Shown here: in pieces, positions 8,513 to 16,040 of the stretch
Layout of the letters: every line of letters starts with the position of its first letter
Numbering within the stretch: position 1 is the stretch's first letter
DNA from: a bacterium
Lineage (GTDB): Bacteria > UBP14 > UBA6098 > JAFGQG01
DNA: 31,101 bases
Assembly: GCA_016930435.1 (NCBI GenBank)
Contig: JAFGGQ010000145.1
Coordinates: 1-31,101, forward strand
Reading direction: 5' to 3'
The notes under the pieces: generated by a model
Databases searched by the model: none
The model's input: only the letters and a program-made list of their open reading frames with translations
What the model was told of the DNA's origin: nothing
Position numbers and translations under genes: made by a program

Positions 8513-8541
8513 TTGACAAACTTTCTATAATAGAATAAATT
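8513..8541 (+). promoter_or_regulatory. Promoter of the secreted protein at 8596
   Basis: TTGACA (8513-8518) is followed after 17 bases by TAAATT (8536-8541). A TATAAT at 8526-8531 is too close to the -35 box to be its partner. The start would lie near 8548, about 45 bases before the gene. Confidence 0.45.
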
Positions 8542-8595
8542 GCAATCTGAGTTTAGATAAATCAAGTAGATTGCTATTTTTTATCAGGAGGAAAA

Positions 8596-9633
8596 ATGTC
8601 CAGAATAATTATCATTGCTTTGTTGCTTTTAAGTCTTTTTACATGTTTTGTATTCGCAACCCCTCCTTCGGGAACTTCCCATAAGCTGATATGGTCCAGC
8701 TTTACCAATGGTGGTACCGAAGCTCCAGAAGGCCGAAGCGGCGCTATTTATAGACTAAACGATAATTTAGGGGATGGGACAGCTTCTCATATCACCCGTA
8801 TAGAGGGAACTTTCTATCACATTTACGGCGGTTTCCGTAAAGTACAGCTTGACTTACGTCCACCCTATTCGTCAGTTAATGACATGGATGATACCACAGG
8901 CATAGCCGCTTTTGCGGTTTCCTGGTCCGGCATAGACACTACACGTGAAGATGGAGAAGGCTGGGGGATATGGGTCTATGATGTTCAATACAGGGTTGGT
9001 TTAACCGGAGAATGGGTGAACTGGTTGACCGGCTACGAAGATACATTTGCCATATTTGGACCTACCAGCCCAGTAATTATTCAGGATAATCAAACCTACT
9101 TCTTCAGATGCCGGGCTCATGACCTTGCTACCAACGTTGAGGATTGGCCTTCAGGATATGAGAGTATGACCTATGTCAACCTGAATGTATCCTTTACCAT
9201 CACCAGCCCTGGCGCACCCCCGGATTCGGTATGGGATCTTGATACAATCGATGTTTATACCACCCAAACCATGACCAGCGATGAAAAATTCATCGTTACA
9301 AATACCGGAGCATATACCATTGGCATCGGTTTAAGAGCCGATTCCACCGGAGCCTGGATGCCTAATTATTTCGCCGCTAAAGATACTTTCGTGGTTAGAG
9401 GTATTTTTAATGACTCCCCTACCCCGCCTGCGGTTTTTCATCCTTCAAATGACTATATTGCTAAATACGACCGTTATGCAACAACATCCGTATTCGGAAC
9501 CGGCGGACATAATATTACACCGGCTACTACCGAAAACTTCTGGCTGCAATTCATTTCTCCTACTTACGCATCTACCTATGAAGTTGAAGAGCATTTGAAG
9601 ATAATCGTGTTTGCGCGCGGAATTCTACCTTAA
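8596..9633 (+). CDS. Secreted protein with fibronectin-like segment, unknown function
   Basis: This is an exported protein of 345 residues. The first 21 residues are a signal peptide (IIIIALLLLSLFTCFVFA, cleaved before TPPSG). Residues 25-75 have the glycine-rich SGAIYRLNDNLGDGTASH pattern seen at the N-terminus of many FCB surface proteins. Residues about 95-195 resemble a fibronectin/Ig-type domain with the motif VQYRVGLTGEWVNWLTG and YFFRCRAHDLATNVEDWP. The C-terminal third is beta-rich and ends without a recognisable T9SS tail. A strong ribosome site (AGGAGG, 8586-8591) sits just before the ATG. I do not recognise a family for the whole protein. It probably lies on the cell surface or in the periplasm. 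The gene stands alone, and its 3' end faces the nucleotidyltransferase gene. Confidence 0.78.
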   Translation: MSRIIIIALLLLSLFTCFVFATPPSGTSHKLIWSSFTNGGTEAPEGRSGAIYRLNDNLGDGTASHITRIEGTFYHIYGGFRKVQLDLRPPYSSVNDMDDTTGIAAFAVSWSGIDTTREDGEGWGIWVYDVQYRVGLTGEWVNWLTGYEDTFAIFGPTSPVIIQDNQTYFFRCRAHDLATNVEDWPSGYESMTYVNLNVSFTITSPGAPPDSVWDLDTIDVYTTQTMTSDEKFIVTNTGAYTIGIGLRADSTGAWMPNYFAAKDTFVVRGIFNDSPTPPAVFHPSNDYIAKYDRYATTSVFGTGGHNITPATTENFWLQFISPTYASTYEVEEHLKIIVFARGILP

Positions 9634-9656
9634 AAACTGCTACGTAAAATTTTTTC

Positions 9657-9665
9657 GGGGGGGGG
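9657..9665. repeat. Run of nine G residues
   Basis: Nine consecutive G bases follow a T-run in the 69-base gap between two convergent genes. It is outside any coding frame, so it cannot switch a protein on and off. It may be polymerase slippage-prone sequence or an assembly error point. Confidence 0.85.
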
Positions 9666-9702
9666 CACAAAGAACTGTTATGCTCGTTGTATGTTGATTC
9701 TT

Positions 9703-10461
9703 TCAGGAAATCAATTTCCTGTAATAACCTTCGGCTATTTCCCTCTGTTCGGGGGAATTTATACCCATTACTTCAAGGTAATCAATAACCTTCAGGGCAG
9801 AGACCCGTTTATTCTCCTCTCTGAAAAGGCGAATCAGATCGGTGATATAGTATTCGCCCTGGGAATTATGGTTGTTGATTAACTTGAGCTTTTCAAATAG
9901 ATCCGGGTTGTTGAAAAGATAGGTTCCGCTGTTGATCTCCCTGATTTCAAGTTCCCGTTCATTGGCATCCTTATGCTCAACGATCCGCAAAACTGCTCCT
10001 TCCTCACCCCTGATAACCCTACCATATCCTGCAGGGTCAGGCAAATCCGTGGTTAAAAGGGTCGCCTCCGCCATGGAGTTTTGATGCAGTTTCAGCATTG
10101 CTCTCAAGGTTTCCGGTTTTATAAATGGAACATCACCGCAAAGCACCAGTACCTGCCCTGTAAAACCCTTGAGCTTTTCATAACACCTACTCACCGCGTG
10201 TGCTGTGCCCAGTTGTTCTTCTTGATGAACAAACTGAAGGGGCATTCCGTAAAAATGAGGATTTTTTCCCAGGCGTTCGATGACCTGATCAGCCTTATAA
10301 CCCACCACAACAAGAATCCGGGCTGGATTCAGCGCTCTGCAGGAATCAAGCACAAATTCGATCAGCGTCTTCTTATTGATTTCCTGTAGCACTTTGGGAA
10401 AGGATGCTTTCATCCTTTTGCCCAAACCAGCGCCTAAAATAACAACAGCAAGATCATGCAT
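9703..10461 (-). CDS. GlmU-type nucleotidyltransferase, uridylyltransferase domain only
   Basis: This is a cytoplasmic sugar-nucleotide pyrophosphorylase of 252 residues that matches the N-terminal half of GlmU, which makes UDP-GlcNAc from UTP and GlcNAc-1-phosphate. The signature loop is LGAGLGKRMKASFPKVL (residues 9-25; R16 and K23 match the catalytic R18 and K25 of E. coli GlmU). Q83-L-G-T-A, the metal-binding D110 in LCGDVPF, GRVIR (147-151), E162, N177 in INSGTY and N235 in MGIN are all present. The usual LAAGxGTRM is altered to LGAGLGKRM. The left-handed beta-helix acetyltransferase half is missing, so either a separate acetyltransferase exists or the enzyme charges another sugar phosphate. 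It is the last gene of argF-panD-this and overlaps panD by eight bases. Confidence 0.88.
   Translation of the reverse strand: MHDLAVVILGAGLGKRMKASFPKVLQEINKKTLIEFVLDSCRALNPARILVVVGYKADQVIERLGKNPHFYGMPLQFVHQEEQLGTAHAVSRCYEKLKGFTGQVLVLCGDVPFIKPETLRAMLKLHQNSMAEATLLTTDLPDPAGYGRVIRGEEGAVLRIVEHKDANERELEIREINSGTYLFNNPDLFEKLKLINNHNSQGEYYITDLIRLFREENKRVSALKVIDYLEVMGINSPEQREIAEGYYRKLIS
9704..9721. repeat. Perfect 8-bp palindrome at the end of the nucleotidyltransferase gene
   Basis: CAGGAAAT and ATTTCCTG flank a two-base centre. The element lies over the last codons and stop of the gene. There is no T-run after it on the minus strand, so it is not a classical terminator, although it may stabilise the mRNA end. 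Confidence 0.4.
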
Positions 10462-10816
10462 TTTTAATTGCGGTTATCTTATTCTGCTTGTCCACAAGGA
10501 TGGTTAAGGGAGCCTTTCCACTGAATTCTTTCTCCTCAGCTATAGCATAAGCGACCACTATGATCCGGTCTCCTACCATGCCTTTACGCGCTGCAGGACC
10601 ATTCAGACAGATCATCCCAGATCCCCGTTCACCGGGAATAATATATGTTTCAAAGCGGTTCCCATTCTCCAGGTTCAATACCTGTACCCGTTCATAAGGA
10701 AGCATATCGGCAGCATCCAACAGGTCGCTGTCAATAGTAATGCTTCCTTCATATTCCAGTTCGGTTTCGGTGATATGGACAATGTGCAATTTTGATTTGC
10801 AAAATATCCTGAGCAT
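10454..10816 (-). CDS. panD: Aspartate 1-decarboxylase PanD
   Basis: PanD converts L-aspartate to beta-alanine for pantothenate and coenzyme A synthesis. It is made as an inactive proenzyme that cleaves itself between Gly24 and Ser25 to form a pyruvoyl cofactor. The site is clear here (YEG24-S25ITID). The active-site residues K9, R54, T57 and Y58 and the N72-G73 pair all match the E. coli numbering. The length of 120 residues is normal. It overlaps the downstream nucleotidyltransferase gene by eight bases and starts 23 bases after argF, so the three are surely one transcript. Confidence 0.97.
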   Translation of the reverse strand: MLRIFCKSKLHIVHITETELEYEGSITIDSDLLDAADMLPYERVQVLNLENGNRFETYIIPGERGSGMICLNGPAARKGMVGDRIIVVAYAIAEEKEFSGKAPLTILVDKQNKITAIKNA

Positions 10817-10839
10817 ATATTTACTCCAATAGTAAAAAT

Positions 10840-11769
10840 TTAAATTACCTTTCGAATGCCTCCCAGAAGTTCCAGTAAGATAGCTTTCTGCATGTGCAGG
10901 CGGTTTTCGGCCTGATCAAAAACTACCGATTGGGGGCCATCGATCACCTCATCAGTAATCTCTTTACCCCGTTCTGCCGGTAAACAGTGCATTACAATAG
11001 CATTTGGACGTGCAGCACTCAACAACTCCTGATTAATCTGGAATTTTTTCAATAAATTACTGCGTTCATCCGCCTTTTCCTTTTCACCCATGGAAGCCCA
11101 TACATCAGTATAGATCACATGCGCATCTCTTACCGCTTCATAGGGGTCATAAACTACCTCCACGGTAGAATTGGATTTGCTCTGGGCCCTTTTTAATATC
11201 TCGTTATTGGGTTCCAGCCCCTGAACTGTTCCGATACTAAAATGGAAATAGAGGATGGAGGCAAGATTCAACCAAGAGTTCGCAACATTATTACCATCCC
11301 CTACGTAAGCTATCTTGATATCCTCTATCTGTCCCACATTTTCCATAATAGTAAAAATATCGCTCATAATCTGGCAGGGGTGAAGAAGATCGGTAAGGGC
11401 ATTGATAACCGGAACCTCGGCAACTTTGGCAAATGTCTCCAAATCATCCTGGGAATATGTCCGAATTACTACAAAATCAACATAGCGGGAAATCACACGG
11501 GCGACATCCTCAACAGATTCCCTCTTGCCTATTTGAATCTCATTACCAGAAATATAGATACTGCTTCCTCCAAGTTCCTTTATGCCCACCTCAAAACTAA
11601 CTCTCGTCCTGAGCGAAGGTTTGTTGAATATCAAGGCACCTATTTTCCCATCTAATGGTTTTGGATCGTCCTTCCAAAACTGCTTGTATTTCAATACCTT
11701 AGCTGAAGTTAACAATGATTTTATGAGGTTCTTATCCAGATCCAGTACGGAAATAAAATCCTTATCCAA
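10840..11769 (-). CDS. argF: Ornithine carbamoyltransferase ArgF
   Basis: ArgF transfers the carbamoyl group of carbamoyl phosphate to ornithine to give citrulline in arginine synthesis. The carbamoyl-phosphate loop is S52-L-R54-T55-R56, followed by H130-P-C-Q. The ornithine-binding TDVWASMG block lies around 221-228, and H261-C262-L263-P264 with R290 is typical of ornithine carbamoyltransferases. The length of 309 residues is normal. The start is TTG at 11769, supported by TTGGAG five bases upstream. No nearer ATG fits the family N-terminus. The SLRT form of the phosphate loop, rather than STRT, occurs in many lineages. An acetylornithine or succinylornithine specificity is less likely but cannot be excluded without alignment. 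Confidence 0.95.
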   Translation of the reverse strand: MDKDFISVLDLDKNLIKSLLTSAKVLKYKQFWKDDPKPLDGKIGALIFNKPSLRTRVSFEVGIKELGGSSIYISGNEIQIGKRESVEDVARVISRYVDFVVIRTYSQDDLETFAKVAEVPVINALTDLLHPCQIMSDIFTIMENVGQIEDIKIAYVGDGNNVANSWLNLASILYFHFSIGTVQGLEPNNEILKRAQSKSNSTVEVVYDPYEAVRDAHVIYTDVWASMGEKEKADERSNLLKKFQINQELLSAARPNAIVMHCLPAERGKEITDEVIDGPQSVVFDQAENRLHMQKAILLELLGGIRKVI

Positions 11770-11814
11770 GTTATCTCCAATTTGATTAGGGTTAAATGTT
11801 TGTATTTCAATTAT

Positions 11815-11843
11815 AATTTACTATAAATCTTACTAATTTGCAA
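11815..11843 (-). promoter_or_regulatory. Promoter of the argF-panD operon
   Basis: On the minus strand, TTGCAA (11843-11838) and TAAATT (11820-11815) are 17 bases apart. The leader would be about 40 bases. No ARG-box is evident. Confidence 0.45.
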
Positions 11844-11860
11844 GAATTATCAGATAATTT

Positions 11861-13543
11861 TTATTTGATCAAAAGTACTTTTGTAAAGCCCTTAAAATTT
11901 TCATTGAAAACTCTAATTAGATATACACCGGAAACCACTGCCATACCTCTTTGGTCAGTACCGTCCCAGAACAAGGCCTGGTTGGACCCGGAATAAACAT
12001 AACTGTTTACCAAACTCCCCGTGTTATTGTAGATATTTACATTTAACGGATTTATCCGGTCAAATTCAATATTTCCCTGAAATGAAATTTTGGTTATAGA
12101 ATTAAAAGGATTCGGATAACATGCAATATGTGGGACTTCCGGTACTTTTGAACAATCAGATCGCATTCCCAAAACAGAATATACACTGATCTCCCTTGAG
12201 GAATATGCCGTGATTCCAAAGCTGATATAACAGGTAATTAGCGTATCAGAGCGTATTATCTGGAGCAATTCCCCTCCCTCAAACTCAATTTCCGATGCGT
12301 TTCGAGGCAGAAAGAACTTTATCAGGCAATTACTGAATTCCTCTTCCAGGTCATTTTCCACAAGAGCAGTAATGTTATAGTTGAGTCCGTTGTTCGGAGG
12401 CTCAAAGTTTACCGAGAAATTATTGAAACGATGAGCATTATATGAAACGATCTGATTACCAGCCACTTTGATAACCCGAAAAGCACCGTTATCATCAGCA
12501 GTTGATGCGGTCATAATGTCCGGGATATTTGCCGTTCCCAGAAAGTCAACCTCGTTTGATCCTTCATGACCATAGAGGATAAGGTCGAGTCCGATCTCGT
12601 CCACGAATTCGTCGGTGATCTGGGCTCCTTCCCCATCGATCCGCCTCAGATCACAATTATAGAATAGTATTTGCAGTTCATCACCCTCGATTTCAGAGCT
12701 TCTGAATGCGCTTTCCATCCAGTCCATCTGTTCTTCGGAAAAACTTTTGCGGCCTGGATTATCATAAACCTGAGCAGTACAGAAGAAGTCGTCTCCGTAC
12801 CTGAAACAATAATCCATAATACTCCCGAAAAACCGCCGCCAGGTATGCCTGCCGGGAATCGGATAGCTTTCAAATACCCCCAAATCGTTTTCACCAGCGG
12901 TAACATAAATAGGAACAGGCGAAGAGGTCAGCAATTCCTGAGCTATCTCATACTGCCACTCCTGAGGAGAGTAATCGATAAGGTTCCCCGTATGCAGTAC
13001 AAATTCGGGATTCAGTACTTCAAACTCCCTCATCAACTGATGAAATTCATCCACAGTATTCCGATCCACATAGACCGGTAAAGGTGGGAAGGTTCTCCAA
13101 TCCGGAATATGTGTATCGGTGATCTGGAAGAAGTAATATTCATCCCGAATTTCGGGTACGATTCGTACGGCATTCAAGACCGTATCTCCCCTTCCTGTTG
13201 TAGGGATAACCGAAAGATCGTAAAGTTCATAAGGAATCATCATGGGCACTGAGGCTCTAAGGTACCATAAGCTTTCAGTTTCTGAATAATCGGCATAGGC
13301 CCGTGTTGGATAGCTGCCGGTAATACGGTTATGCAGGTAAATAAACCAAACCGTTTCGCCGGGTGGCGCATCAAATAGTACCGTGAATTCACCATCTCTT
13401 TCCGCAATTACGGGAATATGATGCAGGGGAAGTTTCAAATCCCCCACCTGATATGCTGAAAAGACGGGGTTGGATAGGAGTATGGATATAGTGACTGATA
13501 GAATTATTTTCAAAAATGTTTTCATGTTTCCATGCCCCATCAT
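11861..13543 (-). CDS. Secreted metallophosphoesterase-like protein with T9SS-type C-terminal tail
   Basis: This exported protein of 560 residues has a signal peptide (FLKIILSVTISILLSNPVFS), a beta-rich N-terminal part (30-130), a calcineurin-like phosphoesterase domain (about 135-370) and a linker. It ends in a FlgD-Ig-like tail beginning CYPNPFN (475-481) and ending SGVYLIRVF, as in type IX cargo. The metal-site motifs are degraded. DTH (143-145) survives, but GDLxD is TGNLID, GNHD is GEND (217-220), the single His of the fourth motif is an Asn (NCD) and GHxH is GHEG (325-328). It may therefore be inactive or bind metal differently. Its start overlaps the stop of the preceding outer-membrane gene in ATGA, which implies translational coupling. 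A second start at 13525 (MKTF) would give a tidier signal peptide. Confidence 0.85.
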   Translation of the reverse strand: MMGHGNMKTFLKIILSVTISILLSNPVFSAYQVGDLKLPLHHIPVIAERDGEFTVLFDAPPGETVWFIYLHNRITGSYPTRAYADYSETESLWYLRASVPMMIPYELYDLSVIPTTGRGDTVLNAVRIVPEIRDEYYFFQITDTHIPDWRTFPPLPVYVDRNTVDEFHQLMREFEVLNPEFVLHTGNLIDYSPQEWQYEIAQELLTSSPVPIYVTAGENDLGVFESYPIPGRHTWRRFFGSIMDYCFRYGDDFFCTAQVYDNPGRKSFSEEQMDWMESAFRSSEIEGDELQILFYNCDLRRIDGEGAQITDEFVDEIGLDLILYGHEGSNEVDFLGTANIPDIMTASTADDNGAFRVIKVAGNQIVSYNAHRFNNFSVNFEPPNNGLNYNITALVENDLEEEFSNCLIKFFLPRNASEIEFEGGELLQIIRSDTLITCYISFGITAYSSREISVYSVLGMRSDCSKVPEVPHIACYPNPFNSITKISFQGNIEFDRINPLNVNIYNNTGSLVNSYVYSGSNQALFWDGTDQRGMAVVSGVYLIRVFNENFKGFTKVLLIK

Positions 13544-14433
13544 GGCCGTGCCCCAAAGTGAAAGTTTATTCCTATAGCTAAATCGAAACCTCCCAATTCC
13601 AATTCTGTAGGATAGCTTGTATAATCATTCACCTCGTCCAGCCCCCATTCATAGGTTCGCCATTTCAACTTTGAAAGCTCCATTGGAAGAAAACTATATT
13701 TCCCCTGCAGTAAAAATGAGATTATCGGGCTGGCGTAAAAATCTGCCCCGAACAATATATGGCCTCCCAGGCCACTCCAGTCTATTTTGAAGTTTTCATT
13801 GGATGTCTCTACAAAATCCCCATTGTTTTGATAATAACCCCTTTCCTCAGAACGTACTTTTGCCCATGATATACCGCCCCCCAGATAAGGATTAACGATC
13901 GTGCCGGTAGGAATAATTCCTTTAACAGAAGCATCGAAGCCTCCACCATAGACCTGATGTTCTGAAGTTTCGTTGTAATAACCAAATGGGGCAAATTCAA
14001 TGCCAAGATACGGTATAGGCCGGCCGCCAAATTTTATCCCCCCTTTCCAAAAAGGCGGTTTCAGCACCTCCTTACGGTTCTCATCGGCAAGGAAATTCAC
14101 ACCGGGAATGAACGCAATTTCTGCCACAAATTTCATAAAGTACTTATCCGGAGTATCATATTTAGAAAAGCTTAACTGCCCATCCTGGGGAGCGGCCATT
14201 TTGAGATTTTTAAGCTGGGCCAGTGTCGGCTGGGTGGTCTCAATATCGCTCCGTGCTATTACCTGAATGCCATTATCAACTTTTACTTTAATGGAGTCAT
14301 CCCTGACATCTACGATTACCCCCTCAACTATCTCGCCCCCTTTAAGGATCACCACATCCCCACGGCAAGGATTTATAACAGATACTATCGCAAGTACCGT
14401 GATTACTAAAATGCCCTTTTTATAAAACCTCAT
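13540..14433 (-). CDS. Outer-membrane protein with N-terminal Sm-like module
   Basis: This is a probable outer-membrane protein of 297 residues. A signal peptide (GILVITVLAIVSVINPCRG) is followed by a 40-residue beta module (DVVILKGGEIVEGVIVDV, then SIKVKVDNGIQVIARSDI) that also appears in the two transglutaminase-like proteins at 26537-30714. After a short linker, residues about 85-297 show alternating strands with many glycines and aromatics and end in LAIGINFHFGARP, typical of a beta-barrel. The start has AAGGAG six bases upstream. It is the first gene of a two-gene unit with the metallophosphoesterase-like gene, sharing an ATGA overlap. The ligand or cargo is unknown; coupling suggests the two products work in the same compartment. 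Confidence 0.82.
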   Translation of the reverse strand: MRFYKKGILVITVLAIVSVINPCRGDVVILKGGEIVEGVIVDVRDDSIKVKVDNGIQVIARSDIETTQPTLAQLKNLKMAAPQDGQLSFSKYDTPDKYFMKFVAEIAFIPGVNFLADENRKEVLKPPFWKGGIKFGGRPIPYLGIEFAPFGYYNETSEHQVYGGGFDASVKGIIPTGTIVNPYLGGGISWAKVRSEERGYYQNNGDFVETSNENFKIDWSGLGGHILFGADFYASPIISFLLQGKYSFLPMELSKLKWRTYEWGLDEVNDYTSYPTELELGGFDLAIGINFHFGARP

Positions 14434-14470
14434 TTCAAACTCCTTATTAAAAACTGTAAATTAACCTTTT

Positions 14471-14498
14471 ATATTATACAAAAATAAATTAATGTCAA
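14471..14498 (-). promoter_or_regulatory. Promoter of the outer-membrane protein gene
   Basis: On the minus strand, TTGACA (14498-14493) is followed by TATAAT after 14 bases, or by the overlapping TAATAT (14476-14471) after 16 bases. The leader would be about 30 bases, ending with the AAGGAG ribosome site. Confidence 0.42.
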
Positions 14499-14526
14499 AG
14501 AAAAAGATTGTCTTAGTCTATTTGGT

Positions 14527-14532
14527 TATAAT
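14527..14532 (+). promoter_or_regulatory. Possible -10 box for the lipoprotein gene
   Basis: TATAAT on the plus strand, preceded 13 bases upstream by TTGTCT (14508-14513). The spacer is short, so this is only a weak promoter candidate. It would drive the gene at 14613 divergently from the outer-membrane gene. Confidence 0.25.
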
Positions 14533-14612
14533 CTGAATATGTATCCTAAAAAAAACATTGCCAAATACTATTTATTGTACTTTTTTTCATGGAAAAAAAA
14601 AGGAGGATCATT

Positions 14613-16025
14613 ATGAAGGTAAGACTTTTATTATTAACAATTACAGGGCTTCTTCTGTTGTTCTTTATCAGTTGCGAAAAGCCCTATGAATTTTCTGCCG
14701 GAAAGATATCGGGTGTTAATAGCATTCAGGATCTTGATTCTCAGGCGGTTTTCAGCTTTGCCATAATGAGTGATAATAAGGGTGATTCCCCCAGTTCCAG
14801 TGAGTCTTTTGCCAGGATGGCTGATTGGATCAAAGAGAGCAATGATAAATTTGTGATAGGATTGGGCGATCACGTAAAAAAAGGCTGGGAAAACAGCTTT
14901 TTGGAATTTATTGAGCAGGATGCCTGGTGGAAAGCAAATTTTTATCCCAATATTGCTGATGGTGAAAATGAATATTATGGCGAATCCCAGGGAGACTGGG
15001 GAGCTGGCGCTCCATTAATGGGGTTATTCAATATGGACCAGCGCCCAAATGTAAAAATCAGGGAAAACGGCTGTGAATACTATGCTAAAATAAAAACCAA
15101 TGGTTATACTATCCATCTCGTACAAGTCCATTACCCTGATGAGCCACAGCTTGTGAAGATCGCATTTCCCGAGGATACCCGAAATTATCTGGCAGAAACC
15201 ATAAAAAAGATCAGAAAGGGTAAGAAGGATATCATTATTGCCGCCGCTCATTCCAGATATGGATTCTGGATCGATCAGATGAACAAGGAAAACCGGAACA
15301 TCATTTTAGAAAAATGTGATTTGATTCTCAGTGCGACTACTCACTTTTTTGAGCGAAAACAGATTCTGGAATTTAAGGATAAGGAGCCCCTTTTAATCAA
15401 TACGGGTTCAATCAGTAATCCTAATATGTATTGTCCGCCAGGCTACGTCCAGGTGCATGTAATGAAAAAGCCATTAAGTTTGGTTGTACAATATATAAAT
15501 GCCGGACGGCCGGAGAGGGAATTACAGCATTCAGAATTTGCATATTTAAAGGTTGTTGATGGGGATGTGCTTAATACCGATTTCCGCCCGATCAGACCTG
15601 ATGAGGATATGAACCGGATAGTAGGTAGCCTCCCCCAGGGATTACCCAAGGATGATATGGATCTCGTTGTGCAGCGTATTTACCGGAATGCGACCGGCGC
15701 GGATGTCGCGATAGTCACCTCAGCCCGGGGATTGGATAGCGGACTTTTACAGTTCCGCCAGCTATATAGTGTTTTCCCTTATAATAATGAACTTTGTGTC
15801 GTCACCTTGACGAAAGACGAAGTTCTCAAGATATTCAAGTCGGAATATCCTATCGCAAAAGACCCTATCAGGATTGCCCTCAGCAATTTTCAGGCAGATA
15901 TCCTGATCGATGAATTCGGGATACCGGAAGATAAGGTTGAAAGGACCGGTTTAAAGGAGATTCCTCTTCTTGAACAATGGCTGAGTAGCTTTGATGTAGA
16001 GGAGTTTTTAAACTCCCGGAATTAA
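14613..16025 (+). CDS. Lipoprotein with 5'-nucleotidase-like layout
   Basis: This is a probable lipoprotein of 470 residues. The signal peptide ends in the lipobox FIS-C21. Residues about 45-290 form a calcineurin-like phosphoesterase fold with a DNKG loop (D54), GDH (85-87), DGENEYYG (116-123, in place of GNHE), AAHS (H213) and TTHFFER (H244, in place of GHxH). Residues about 350-470 resemble the 5'-nucleotidase C-terminal domain (NATGADVAIVTSARGL, then LYSVFPYNNELCVVTL). There the usual nucleotide-stacking N-x-G-G-I-R is changed to SARGL. The overall plan is that of UshA-type nucleotidases, but several conserved residues differ, so substrate and activity are uncertain. The ATG at 14613 follows AGGAGG by six bases and is preferred to the ATG at 14589. 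The gene converges on YfhO with 15 bases between. Confidence 0.85.
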   Translation: MKVRLLLLTITGLLLLFFISCEKPYEFSAGKISGVNSIQDLDSQAVFSFAIMSDNKGDSPSSSESFARMADWIKESNDKFVIGLGDHVKKGWENSFLEFIEQDAWWKANFYPNIADGENEYYGESQGDWGAGAPLMGLFNMDQRPNVKIRENGCEYYAKIKTNGYTIHLVQVHYPDEPQLVKIAFPEDTRNYLAETIKKIRKGKKDIIIAAAHSRYGFWIDQMNKENRNIILEKCDLILSATTHFFERKQILEFKDKEPLLINTGSISNPNMYCPPGYVQVHVMKKPLSLVVQYINAGRPERELQHSEFAYLKVVDGDVLNTDFRPIRPDEDMNRIVGSLPQGLPKDDMDLVVQRIYRNATGADVAIVTSARGLDSGLLQFRQLYSVFPYNNELCVVTLTKDEVLKIFKSEYPIAKDPIRIALSNFQADILIDEFGIPEDKVERTGLKEIPLLEQWLSSFDVEEFLNSRN

Positions 16026-16040
16026 GGCGGAAACTACATA

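Noticed and set aside
9704-9721. Palindrome as a transcription terminator
   Set aside because: It is inside the last codons of the gene, has a two-base loop, and is not followed by a T-run on the minus strand.
11840-11862. AATTATC/GATAATT dyad followed by T residues as a terminator for the gene on the minus strand
   Set aside because: The dyad has almost no loop, and the T-run lies on the wrong side for leftward transcription.
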